Assembly: GCA_002481545.1 (NCBI GenBank)
Contig: DLEF01000039.1
Coordinates: 1-19,121 of the forward strand
Source of the DNA: Cyanobacteria bacterium UBA7753
GTDB taxonomy: Bacteria; Cyanobacteriota; Vampirovibrionia; Gastranaerophilales; Gastranaerophilaceae
Direction: 5' to 3'
DNA: 19,121 bases
A model generated the notes under the pieces. It did not search any database and was not told the DNA's origin. It was given only the letters and a program-made list of their open reading frames with translations. The stretch's first letter is position 1. Every line of letters starts with the position of its first letter. The position numbers and the translations under genes were made by a program. This document shows, in pieces, positions 6,319 through 13,726 of the stretch.

Positions 6319-7221
6319 ATGGAATTTTTTCTCAAACTTATAAAAGATCCGCCGGTACTGATTATTATATCTACCTTTATCGGTGGTTTGTCATATACAT
6401 TAAGCAGATATTTAAGCATTGCAAAAAGCTTAAATCAGCTTTATAACGATTTGGAATCATTTACGAAAAGTAATTTGTCATACAGATTTGAAGAGTTTAA
6501 ACAAATAATGTCTTCAAACCCGTGCACAAAGCAACCGTTTGAAGATTTCCTTGATTCCCTTGTATTCTCTGATACATTAGCTTTCCAAGATTCTGATGAC
6601 GAGATTGAATATCAAAATGTATCCGAGAGTGTTTCGGGTATCCAAACAACAACGGATATTTCATATTACTTCAATGAAGAAACTCTTGTTTATCCGTATT
6701 ATAACAGAGGCGTAGTATTGACCTTGCCTGAACTGTTAACAGGTTTCGGGCCTTTCTTCACATTTATGAAGATTGCGACCGCATTCGGGAAATTGGACTT
6801 CACATCTTCCGAAACAATCACAAAGACGGTTGCAGAATTCGTCGGCGATATGCAAATCGCGGCTATCTGTTCAGTACTAGCGGTTGGTTCTTGTTTGACC
6901 TTTACACTGTTTGACAGATTCGCAACAGCTTTAATCGTTATGAAAGCATGCCATAAAGTTCAACAAAAACTCGCATCGTTGTTCAACGTTATCACAACAG
7001 AATCGTTCATGATTGACTTGTTGAAAACATCTAAAATCCAAAGCCACGAAAACGGTAAAATCCTTAAATCCATTCCTAAATCTTTCTCAAATACGGTTCA
7101 AAAAGATTTGGCAAATGTAATTATGCCTTATTTGGAAGGAATTATCTTTGGTGTAAATACGCTTAACGATACAATGTCCAAAAAATCCGACGGTGGTGAC
7201 GAATTAGGCGGATTATTCTAG
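6319..7221 (+). CDS. ZorA/MotA/ExbB-like ion-channel subunit
   Basis: The 300-residue membrane protein has three apparent hydrophobic segments: about 12-31, 131-157 and 178-201. The second contains LPELLTGFGPFFTFMKIATAFG. This resembles the LP-LL-GLG-hhhTFhGL pattern of ZorA and MotA/TolQ/ExbB proteins, and the third (AAICSVLAVGSCLTFTLFD) matches the helix that usually follows it. Residues 32-120 and 205-300 would be cytoplasmic. Family members form a ring that conducts ions round a MotB/TolR/ZorB dimer. The neighbour 12 bp downstream is exactly such a partner. ZorA of Zorya defence systems normally carries a long cytoplasmic helical tail; here the protein stops about 100 residues after the last membrane helix. 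Assignment rests on pattern and context. Confidence 0.6.
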   Translation: MEFFLKLIKDPPVLIIISTFIGGLSYTLSRYLSIAKSLNQLYNDLESFTKSNLSYRFEEFKQIMSSNPCTKQPFEDFLDSLVFSDTLAFQDSDDEIEYQNVSESVSGIQTTTDISYYFNEETLVYPYYNRGVVLTLPELLTGFGPFFTFMKIATAFGKLDFTSSETITKTVAEFVGDMQIAAICSVLAVGSCLTFTLFDRFATALIVMKACHKVQQKLASLFNVITTESFMIDLLKTSKIQSHENGKILKSIPKSFSNTVQKDLANVIMPYLEGIIFGVNTLNDTMSKKSDGGDELGGLF

Positions 7222-7233
7222 GAGTAAAGAAGT

Positions 7234-8058
7234 ATGGGAGCAAAGGTAAGACGTAAAAAACAAGAAGCAGGCGGAAATATCTTCTGGGTAACAATGTCCG
7301 ACTTATTCATCGGGATGTTCATGATATTTGCGACATTGTTCTTTGCTTTTTCCGCGAACACAGGCCAAGGCGCTGCCGAATCCGCACAGGCAACTCAAGC
7401 CGCGGCGCAATCCGTAGTAGAAAAAATGCAGTCACAGGATATAAATGCTGTTATAAAACCTGAAACGGTAGAAAACGTCGAGGCAAAACCGGATGAAAAG
7501 AAGGTGGATGTTGAACTTGATCCGTTCACGGGCATGGCTAAAATCTCCGATATGGAACTGTTCAAACTTAACAGCGCTGAACTTACTCCAAAGGGTAAAC
7601 AGTTCTTGACCAAATTCTTACCTGTATATTTAGACGCGGTTCTCACGGGTGATTTAAAAAAATATGTTACATATATCGTATTCCAAGGTCATACGGACTC
7701 ACAATTGTTCAGAGGCTCTTATTCTCCTCAAGAACAGTATATGAAAAACATGTACCTGTCCGTAAATCGTGCATACAGTGTTGCTAATTTCGCATTTCAA
7801 TTATCAAAGAATAAACCGTATTACAAAGATTTAACCCATATTATCAGGGTTGAGGGTGCAAGTTTCAGCAAACCTATCTATGTAAACGGAAAAGAAAACT
7901 ATAATTTGAGCCGTAGGGTAGAGTTAAGACTTGTCTTAAAAGAAGAAAAAATAGATATTCTCCAACAATTCTTCCGTGGCGCAGCAGGTGCTGCAGGAAA
8001 GACAGGAACTCCGGACTCAAAAGCGGGAGGTACACAACAAAGTTATGAAAAGCTTTGA
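7234..8058 (+). CDS. ZorB/MotB-like OmpA-domain stator protein
   Basis: The 274-residue protein has a basic N-terminus and one membrane helix at about 17-40 (FWVTMSDLFIGMFMIFATLF). Asp23 sits at the place of the ion-binding Asp of MotB and ZorB. A Gln/Ala-rich linker (42-85) leads to an OmpA-like peptidoglycan-binding domain (about 93-240): KLNSAELTPKG, GHTDS at 152-156, NMYLSVNRA at 172-180 with the expected Arg179, and NLSRRVEL at 224-231. The last 25 residues are Gly/Ala-rich and flexible. The start has GGAG 9 nt upstream, overlapping the stop of the preceding gene, so the two are co-translated. Together they should form an energised inner-membrane unit anchored to the cell wall. No ZorC, ZorD, ZorE or flagellar gene is nearby. 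Confidence 0.75.
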   Translation: MGAKVRRKKQEAGGNIFWVTMSDLFIGMFMIFATLFFAFSANTGQGAAESAQATQAAAQSVVEKMQSQDINAVIKPETVENVEAKPDEKKVDVELDPFTGMAKISDMELFKLNSAELTPKGKQFLTKFLPVYLDAVLTGDLKKYVTYIVFQGHTDSQLFRGSYSPQEQYMKNMYLSVNRAYSVANFAFQLSKNKPYYKDLTHIIRVEGASFSKPIYVNGKENYNLSRRVELRLVLKEEKIDILQQFFRGAAGAAGKTGTPDSKAGGTQQSYEKL

Positions 8059-9412
8059 TGAAAATTTAGTTCTTGAAACAATCAATATGATAAGGTTATA
8101 TAACCTTGATATTCGTACCGTTACAATGGCCATCAGTCTGCGTGATTGCGCCGACAGAGATGTCAATATGGTATGTAAGCGCATCCGTGAAAAAATATTG
8201 AAACACGCGGATAAATTGGTCTCTCTTGCTGAAGAAGTCGGAGACGACTACGCAATCCCTATCGTTAACAAACGTATAGCAGTTACTCCTATTTCCATCA
8301 TTGGAGAATCTTGCGACAGCTATGATTACCTCAAAATTGCAAAAACACTGGATGATGTTGCAAATGAAACAGGAGTCGATTTTGTAGGCGGATATTCCGC
8401 TCTTGTTGAAAAGGGATTTACAAAAGGCGATATAGCACTTATTGACTCAATTCCGGAAGCTCTCGCTCAAACAAACAGACTTTGCTCTTCCGTAAATGTC
8501 GGGAGCTCAAAAGCGGGTATCAATATGGATGCGGTTTTGAAGGTCGCAAAAACGATTAAGCAATCAGCAGAACTCACAAAAGACAATGACGGGTTAGGGG
8601 CTGCTAAATTCGTATGTTTTTGCAATTCCGTAAGTGATAATCCGTTTATGGCAGGGGCTTATTGCGGTTACGGAGAACCTGAATGTGCTTTAAACGTTGG
8701 GGTTTCAGGGCCTGGTGTAGTAAAAGCCGCAATAGAAAATTTGGATAAAAAAGCTGATTTGGGAACTTTAGCAAGAACAATCAAGCATACAGCTTTTAAA
8801 ATAACTTCAACGGGTGAACTTATCGGAAGAAAGCTTGCAGACAAATTGAATATTCCGTTCGGTGTAGTAGATTTATCACTCGCGCCTACTCCCGCAATAG
8901 GTGACAGTGTCGCAGAAATATTCCAAGCTATGGGCTTAGAGCACGTAGGTGCCCACGGAACGACAGCAGCACTCGCTATGCTTAATGATGCCGTTAAAAA
9001 AGGCGGTATTATGGCAAGCTCATATGTAGGCGGATTGTCAGGCGCGTTTATTCCTGTATCTGAAGACGCAGGCATGATTGAATCCGCTTCAAAAGGACAT
9101 TTAACTTTTGATAAACTTGAGGCTATGACCTCCGTTTGTTCCGTAGGGTTGGATATGATAGCGATTCCGGGGGATACTCCCGATACAACCATTGCCGGTA
9201 TTATCGCGGACGAAATGGCAATCGGCATGATTAACAAAAAGACAACCGCAGTTCGTCTTATCCCGGCTATAGGCAAAACAGTCGGCGACAAGGTAGTCTT
9301 TGGCGGACTACTCGGAGAAGCTCCTGTTATGGCGGTTAATACCTTATCTTCCGCAGACTTCGTCCAACGCGCAGGCAGAATCCCTGCTCCTATCCATAGT
9401 TTGAATAATTAG
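8045..9412 (+). CDS. UPF0210/DUF711 (PFL family) protein
   Basis: The 455-residue protein matches the UPF0210 family closely: DIRTVTMAISLRDC near residues 22-35, IPIVNKRIAVTPISIIG, CSSVNVGSSKAGINM, FCNSVSDNPFMAGAYCG, VGVSGPGVVK, VDLSLAPTPAIGDSVAEI and the end GRIPAPIHS. The family is related in sequence to pyruvate formate-lyase-type proteins but lacks a proven reaction, and is often next to an ACT-domain gene, which is absent here. I start at the ATG at 8045, which gives the family's normal length; an upstream GTG at 7976 would add 23 residues read out of frame from the preceding gene. The ATG lies 14 bp inside the ZorB-like gene, with GGGAGG at 8025-8030, so expression is coupled to the motor pair. 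Family assignment is secure, function unknown. Confidence 0.92.
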   Translation: MKSFDENLVLETINMIRLYNLDIRTVTMAISLRDCADRDVNMVCKRIREKILKHADKLVSLAEEVGDDYAIPIVNKRIAVTPISIIGESCDSYDYLKIAKTLDDVANETGVDFVGGYSALVEKGFTKGDIALIDSIPEALAQTNRLCSSVNVGSSKAGINMDAVLKVAKTIKQSAELTKDNDGLGAAKFVCFCNSVSDNPFMAGAYCGYGEPECALNVGVSGPGVVKAAIENLDKKADLGTLARTIKHTAFKITSTGELIGRKLADKLNIPFGVVDLSLAPTPAIGDSVAEIFQAMGLEHVGAHGTTAALAMLNDAVKKGGIMASSYVGGLSGAFIPVSEDAGMIESASKGHLTFDKLEAMTSVCSVGLDMIAIPGDTPDTTIAGIIADEMAIGMINKKTTAVRLIPAIGKTVGDKVVFGGLLGEAPVMAVNTLSSADFVQRAGRIPAPIHSLNN

Positions 9413-9437
9413 GGTAACAATACTTAATTTTGTATGG

Positions 9438-9728
9438 CTAAACTATTTCAATTAAATCATCCTGTATTAAGCTTTTAAAGCTATCATTTACTTTATTCAA
9501 ATCAATAATATCAATTTCATATGGGATAGTTGAATCTTCAAAAATATATTCCAGTTTGGATTTTATTTTATCTGTCAACTCTTGCGAATCAATTGCCAAA
9601 TCAATATCAGAATATTTTTTGGCTTTGTTTTTTACTCTTGAACCAAACATATAAAGTTTATAATCAGACAATTCATTGCCAACAGTTTTTTTGATAAATT
9701 CAACATATTTAGGTTCTAAATCAATCAT
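9438..9728 (-). CDS. mntA: MntA-type minimal nucleotidyltransferase antitoxin
   Basis: The 96-residue MNT-fold protein shows GSx10DxD exactly: Gly29-Ser30, ten residues, then Asp41-Ile-Asp43 (SDIDLAI), with a third likely metal ligand at Asp73 (EIDIID). In characterised MntA-HepT pairs this enzyme adds AMP to a Tyr of the HEPN toxin and silences it. Its start ATG overlaps the TGA of the toxin gene by four bases (ATGA), so translation is coupled. Here the toxin gene comes first. It ends 25 bp from the convergent UPF0210 stop, with no clear terminator between. Motif and partner both fit, so confidence is high. Confidence 0.88.
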   Translation of the reverse strand: MIDLEPKYVEFIKKTVGNELSDYKLYMFGSRVKNKAKKYSDIDLAIDSQELTDKIKSKLEYIFEDSTIPYEIDIIDLNKVNDSFKSLIQDDLIEIV

Positions 9729-10126
9729 TTATTTAACTCTTTTATTTTAGACAGTATGTAATCCGCTTCTTCTTTAAACTCAGGAATTATACTAATCACA
9801 TCATTTGCAACTTGTTCATCATATGTATGGGAAGTCAGATTACGTTTTTGTCTGTATTCTGTCCATTGAGGTAAATCTGTCTTTAGTAAACCCAGTTTAT
9901 TGGCTTCCCTTATTGTTTGGTTAAAAGTCATATTATCAATAACATCAGTCGATTGCATTTTTATAAACCGTGAGATTACTTTTAATGCTAATGAATATGT
10001 ATATTCAAATCGTTGGATAACCGCATCTCTGATATCTATATCATAATTATCTTTTTTATATCTTTCCAAGATTGAATTAAGACTTTTTATTGCTTTTTCA
10101 AATGAGTCAGTATTTATATTTTCCAT
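9725..10126 (-). CDS. hepT: HepT-type HEPN toxin (HI0074-like)
   Basis: This 133-residue all-helical protein belongs to the nucleotidyltransferase-substrate-binding HEPN group. It has the RX4HXY motif as Arg95-NLTS-His100-T-Tyr102. Arg and His form the RNase centre of HEPN toxins, and the Tyr is the residue adenylylated by MntA in studied pairs. All three are intact, so the toxin is probably active and held in check by the overlapping mntA. QRFEYTYSLALKVISRF at 38-54 is the typical first-helix signature of HI0074 proteins. No ribosome site precedes the ATG; a promoter at 10133-10161 predicts a leaderless message. It stands between UPF0210 and the biotin genes as an independent cassette. Confidence 0.88.
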   Translation of the reverse strand: MENINTDSFEKAIKSLNSILERYKKDNYDIDIRDAVIQRFEYTYSLALKVISRFIKMQSTDVIDNMTFNQTIREANKLGLLKTDLPQWTEYRQKRNLTSHTYDEQVANDVISIIPEFKEEADYILSKIKELNK

Positions 10127-10132
10127 ATACTT

Positions 10133-10161
10133 ATATTATCATTTTTATCTTTGAATATCAA
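10133..10161 (-). promoter_or_regulatory. Leaderless promoter of hepT-mntA
   Basis: TTGATA (10156-10161), a 17-bp spacer and TAATAT (10133-10138) with a TG one base upstream. Six bases separate the -10 from the ATG, so transcription should start on the A of the start codon. Confidence 0.6.
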
Positions 10162-10214
10162 TAATATGCATATATAACTTTAAATATCTGTAATCATACG
10201 ATATCTGTTGAATA

Positions 10215-10943
10215 TTAATTTATTTTTATGTATATCGGATGATAAGTTAAGGTTATATTTTTACCGTAAATTTCTGTATATATTTTTTCGAAATTTATCA
10301 AATCCGTTTTCGTCCAATGTACCTTTTTTACACCATTTACACCTGTATCTTTTATGTGATGTAAAACATCTTTCGGACTGTTGAATTTTAGCTTAATTTT
10401 TTCTTCTTTTATTACTTTTTTAGGATAATTTTTTAAAATATTTTTTATTTCTTCAACGGAATAATATTTTAGCGGTAAATATTGCGGGGAAATTTCGCCT
10501 AATTCTTTAAAGTTATCTTTCCCGAAAATTGTAAAAGCAAATGTACCCTCGGGCTCCATTTCAGACATTACTTTATTGATAAAAGCAGGAACATCATCCA
10601 GCCATTGTATAGCGGCATTGGAAATAACAAGATTAGGTTTGTATTTTGAAATATCAATATTTTCCAAATCATCACAAATAAACTTGATATCCGTTGAAAT
10701 ATCTGAAAGATAACCTTTACAATCTTCAACAAAATCAACTGCATAATAGTTTTTATACTCTATATTCTTAACTGTCTCTTCCGTCAAAAATCCCGTTCCG
10801 CATCCAAGCTCCAGTATATTATCAAACTTACCGTTTCCGATAATTTCAGAAAGAGTCTTTGCCATCTTTTTTTGAACAGAGGCATTGTCGTTATAAGTCT
10901 TTATGCTCTTTTTAAATCTTGTCTTAATTAAATCCTTTTGCAT
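10215..10943 (-). CDS. bioC: Malonyl-ACP O-methyltransferase BioC
   Basis: BioC methylates malonyl-ACP with SAM, disguising it so fatty-acid synthase can build pimeloyl-ACP for biotin. The 242-residue protein opens with the BioC signature IKTRFKKSIKTYNDNASVQ (residues 6-24). It has the SAM motif ILELGCGTG at 43-51, the acidic residue AVDF at about 68-71, and VISNAAIQWLDD at 106-117, a pattern shared by BioC proteins. The C-terminal part (KDTGVNG, about residue 200) also matches. It follows bioG by 7 bp. A -10 box overlapping the bioG stop codon suggests it also has its own leaderless transcript. The start has no ribosome site. Confidence 0.88.
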   Translation of the reverse strand: MQKDLIKTRFKKSIKTYNDNASVQKKMAKTLSEIIGNGKFDNILELGCGTGFLTEETVKNIEYKNYYAVDFVEDCKGYLSDISTDIKFICDDLENIDISKYKPNLVISNAAIQWLDDVPAFINKVMSEMEPEGTFAFTIFGKDNFKELGEISPQYLPLKYYSVEEIKNILKNYPKKVIKEEKIKLKFNSPKDVLHHIKDTGVNGVKKVHWTKTDLINFEKIYTEIYGKNITLTYHPIYIKIN

Positions 10944-10949
10944 AACTTA

Positions 10950-10978
10950 ATTATAAATCAACAAAAATGTCAGACCAA
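10950..10978 (-). promoter_or_regulatory. Internal leaderless promoter of bioC
   Basis: TTGGTC (10973-10978), a 17-bp spacer and TATAAT (10950-10955), which contains most of the bioG stop codon. Six bases later the bioC ATG begins. The -35 is weak beyond TTG. Confidence 0.5.
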
Positions 10979-11604
10979 CTTTTAAAAACAGAAAACGGAC
11001 AATGTCCAGTCGGTATTGTTTTAAGGACAATAGGTTTATCGTTTAAACCGTTATCTTTGTTCTCATTCCAATATTTCATTTGATTCTTAGTCGGGATAAT
11101 CAAATCATATTCGGGAATAACAGCTTTTGAAAAACGACAGTTTTTTCCTGCTTTATATTCAGCCATCTTTTCCAATTCCGATTTTTGGCTTTCAAAAGTT
11201 CTGTTTGAATATTTCTTTAACGTTGTTCCTTTTCTGAACATGCGCTCCATGAATTTTTGCAAAGAGTCCTCGCTAAATCCTTTGACCGTCAGATTATATA
11301 TGCGTTTTGGAATACCATAATTATCATCAACCGTATATGGTGTAGCACATAAAGCGGTACGAGTTTTAACGTTGTCGAAGTCAAACAATGTCGATATAAG
11401 GACACCCATTGACCAGCCAATAACGTGTTTTTCGCTATATCCGCTCAAATCAATATCGAGACTCATGTCGTTATAATCAAATAATGTTACAACATCATAT
11501 TCCCCGCAATCAAGTCCTGATACGATATAATCGTCCATGCCCCAACCGCTGAAGAATATGACCAGTTTGTCATTATTTGATTTGTTTAACCACTTATATT
11601 TCAT
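10951..11604 (-). CDS. bioG: Pimeloyl-ACP methyl ester esterase BioG (DUF452)
   Basis: BioG removes the methyl group put on by BioC once the chain has reached pimeloyl length. The 217-residue alpha/beta hydrolase shows the oxyanion-side motif FFSGWGMDD at 17-25, the nucleophile elbow GWSMG with Ser65 at 63-67, a likely acid Asp167 (PEYDLIIP), and the catalytic His201 in TGHCPF. This is BioG rather than BioH: the SGWGMD and GHCPF motifs and the short length are typical of the DUF452 group. It overlaps bioF by 11 bp and lies 7 bp before bioC, placing the gate enzyme between the chain starter and KAPA synthase. Confidence 0.85.
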   Translation of the reverse strand: MKYKWLNKSNNDKLVIFFSGWGMDDYIVSGLDCGEYDVVTLFDYNDMSLDIDLSGYSEKHVIGWSMGVLISTLFDFDNVKTRTALCATPYTVDDNYGIPKRIYNLTVKGFSEDSLQKFMERMFRKGTTLKKYSNRTFESQKSELEKMAEYKAGKNCRFSKAVIPEYDLIIPTKNQMKYWNENKDNGLNDKPIVLKTIPTGHCPFSVFKSWSDIFVDL

Positions 11605-12742
11605 TTTTTAAATAATCTATTACCTTTCTGATATCGTCAAAATCTATATCCGCCGTGAGTGACAACCTCAATCTTGAAGTATTTTTAGGAACCGTAGGCG
11701 GTCTGATAGGAAGAACAAAATAACCCATGCTTTTGAGCTGTTCCGCTACTTCCACAGTTTTTCCGTCATCTCCGATTACCACAGGGATAATATGAGAATC
11801 CGAAACGGTATCAATATCCAAAGATTTTAAATATTTGTGTGTTGCAATGGTTATACGAGCGAGTTTATGTTTTTGATGTTCTATAACATCTTTTTTCTCT
11901 GTCAATAACCACTTCGTCCATGCAATATTTATTGGCGGAATTGCCGTTGAGAATATAAACGAACGAGCCTTGTTTATCAAATAGTTAATAATCGTCTTAT
12001 TTGATACGGCAAACGCTCCAAATGAGCCTAATGCTTTACCGAATGTCGCCGTAATAATATCAACATCAAATCCGTCCGACATGCCTGCACAATTATCATC
12101 TATTGAACAAAATGCATGCGCTTCATCAATCATCAACAGTGCATCATATTTTTTCTTCAACTCTACAAGTTTTCTGATATCAGCGATATCACCATCCATG
12201 CTGAATACGGATTCTGATACTATTATTGCGTTTTTATACTGTCCTCTGTATTTTTTCAAGAGTTCTTCAAGATTATCATAATCAAGGTGTTTATATCTCT
12301 TAAAATCTGCGTCAGATAACTTCATGCCGTCAATTATGCTGGCATGGTTCAGTTTATCCGAAAATACAATATCACCTTTTCTTGCAAGAGTTGATATAAC
12401 TCCGAGGTTGCATTGGTATCCCGTGTTAAATATTAACGCCGCGTCTTTGTGAAACTGTTTCGCAAGTACCGTTTCCAACTCTCTGTAAACTCTTGTCGTT
12501 CCGCTTAAAAGTCTTGCGGAAGCTGATGAAAATTGAAATTGCGGACTGTCTTCCACATAGTTTATAAACTCTTTTGCGAGTTCTTCGTTTGTACTCAAAT
12601 TCAAATAATCATTAGACGAAAGATTTATTAACTTCCTTCCGTCAACAATAACGAATTTGTCGTTCTTTTCCTCTATATCAGGTATCTGCCTGTATGAGTG
12701 TGTTTCCTTTAATTTTTCGAGCTCATTATAATAAAAACTCAT
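11594..12742 (-). CDS. bioF: 8-amino-7-oxononanoate synthase BioF
   Basis: BioF joins pimeloyl-ACP and L-alanine, with PLP, to make 8-amino-7-oxononanoate. The 382-residue protein has LSSNDYLNLS at 41-50, HAS with His133 stacking on PLP (SDKLNHAS), ESVFSMDGD at 177-185, DEAHA with Asp206 at 206-210, and the PLP lysine Lys236 in ATFGKALGSFGA. The GC-type alternative (2-amino-3-ketobutyrate ligase, Kbl) is less likely because bioG and bioC follow directly. It is first in the three-gene biotin operon, 33 bp after the ykgJ-like gene. A TATTAT at 12767-12772 could serve as its own -10; the ribosome site is weak (AAGAAAG). bioA, bioD and bioB must lie elsewhere. Confidence 0.92.
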   Translation of the reverse strand: MSFYYNELEKLKETHSYRQIPDIEEKNDKFVIVDGRKLINLSSNDYLNLSTNEELAKEFINYVEDSPQFQFSSASARLLSGTTRVYRELETVLAKQFHKDAALIFNTGYQCNLGVISTLARKGDIVFSDKLNHASIIDGMKLSDADFKRYKHLDYDNLEELLKKYRGQYKNAIIVSESVFSMDGDIADIRKLVELKKKYDALLMIDEAHAFCSIDDNCAGMSDGFDVDIITATFGKALGSFGAFAVSNKTIINYLINKARSFIFSTAIPPINIAWTKWLLTEKKDVIEHQKHKLARITIATHKYLKSLDIDTVSDSHIIPVVIGDDGKTVEVAEQLKSMGYFVLPIRPPTVPKNTSRLRLSLTADIDFDDIRKVIDYLKNEI

Positions 12743-12775
12743 AGTATTTTAGCTTCTTTCTTGTTTATAATACCA

Positions 12776-13315
12776 TTAATTAGGGAACCAATCGACTAAA
12801 GATCTGCTTGGTCCAAACTCCAGTTTGTATTTTTTTGCCAAATCGCCGTCAGTAATATTCAGAAGACTCAAATCTTCTTTTACCGGCTCTGTGCATAAAA
12901 TACCGTCTTTTGTAACTTTGCTGTAGCAAAGCCCGTCATTAACGCACTCGGGCAGCCTTACGGTTCCGTCATCGCGTAAATATGCGAGTCCGAATGTTCT
13001 GCAAGTCAACCCTCTGTACTTATACACGCTGCATCTATTATTTATCAAAAACGGACATTTATAAAACAAATGTACCGAAACTCTGTTTTGTTTCACCTGC
13101 ATAAGGTTACTTCTGACTTGCCGTTGAACCATTGGCGGTAATGTTTTAAAGCCTTGCATAAGATACATCATCTCAAGCTGAGTAAACGGATAGTCCCCTA
13201 TCTCGCAACAGCCGGAGCAGCCTTCTTTGCACATAATGTTATCTTTTTGCGCCTTAAAGTACCCGCCAATGCGGTTATCAAACTCTTTTAAAAATTTTTC
13301 ATATGTTTTTAACAT
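12776..13315 (-). CDS. YkgJ-family cysteine-cluster protein
   Basis: The 179-residue soluble protein has the family pattern: Cys29-x3-Cys33-x2-Cys36-Cys37 (CKEGCSGCC), then Cys87 (KCPF), Cys95 (NRCSVY) and Cys105 (RGLTCRTFG), with further Cys at 124, 130 and 141. Such proteins probably bind zinc or an Fe-S cluster; the reaction is unknown. The gene sits between a glutaredoxin (29 bp upstream) and bioF (33 bp downstream) on the same strand. BioB needs Fe-S clusters, so a link with metal or thiol supply is possible but speculative. The ATG at 13315 lacks a ribosome site and has a leaderless-type promoter whose -35 overlaps the end of the glutaredoxin gene. Confidence 0.8.
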   Translation of the reverse strand: MLKTYEKFLKEFDNRIGGYFKAQKDNIMCKEGCSGCCEIGDYPFTQLEMMYLMQGFKTLPPMVQRQVRSNLMQVKQNRVSVHLFYKCPFLINNRCSVYKYRGLTCRTFGLAYLRDDGTVRLPECVNDGLCYSKVTKDGILCTEPVKEDLSLLNITDGDLAKKYKLEFGPSRSLVDWFPN

Positions 13316-13321
13316 ATTATC

Positions 13322-13350
13322 ATTATATACTAAAATAAAAATTTTTACAA
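13322..13350 (-). promoter_or_regulatory. Leaderless promoter of the ykgJ-like gene
   Basis: TTGTAA (13345-13350, overlapping the glutaredoxin stop codon), a 17-bp spacer and TATAAT (13322-13327). The ATG follows after 6 bases (GATAAT). Confidence 0.65.
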
Positions 13351-13572
13351 GGTCTTAAGATATTCTATTATATCATTTGATTCATAAAGTTCAACATTGT
13401 GTTCTTTATCAACTAAGAACGGGACCTGTCTTTTACCCCCCATTTTGATAAGCATTTCTTCGTTTTGTTTATCGGATATATTGATTTTCTTATACGGAAT
13501 ATTGTGCTCATCAAGATAAGCCATGACCTTTTTACAATATCCGCAATAATCTAACATAAATAATTCAAGCAT
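13345..13572 (-). CDS. Glutaredoxin-like protein, CGYC active site
   Basis: The 75-residue protein is a compact thioredoxin fold: LELFMLDYCGYCKKV with Cys10-Gly-Tyr-Cys13, then KRQVPFLVD with the cis-Pro at 51, and the glutathione-side ESNDIIEYL at 64-72. It would reduce disulfides or glutathionylated proteins. A longer frame from 13605 exists, but the ATG at 13572 has AAGGAG seven bases upstream and gives the usual domain start, whereas the longer frame would run through that site. It is divergent from the thioredoxin gene 154 bp away and upstream of the ykgJ-like gene. Confidence 0.85.
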   Translation of the reverse strand: MLELFMLDYCGYCKKVMAYLDEHNIPYKKINISDKQNEEMLIKMGGKRQVPFLVDKEHNVELYESNDIIEYLKTL

Positions 13573-13726
13573 AATAAAACTCCTTCGGGGTAAATAATAC
13601 ATCAACTCAAAATATAAAAAATCACCTGATATGCCAACGGTGTGTCTAACCTGATTATCGGATAAATCTTAATAAAAATAATATAACTTAAAAATATACA
13701 GGCGGGTAATTATAAAGGAAAATAAA

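Noticed and set aside
7976..8044. Upstream GTG start for the UPF0210 gene
   Set aside because: The added 23 residues are out-of-frame reading of the preceding gene and exceed the family's normal length; the ATG at 8045 fits.
8668..9291. 207-codon minus-strand frame opposite the UPF0210 gene
   Set aside because: It is a shadow of a strongly conserved gene on the other strand; no start signal and no family resemblance.
6319..9412. Complete Zorya anti-phage system
   Set aside because: Only a ZorAB-like pair is present; no ZorC, ZorD or ZorE candidate is adjacent and the ZorA-like protein lacks the long tail.
12721..12780. Leaderless promoter for bioF
   Set aside because: No -10 hexamer lies at the six-base spacing used by the other five genes; the nearest TATTAT would give an 18-nt leader.
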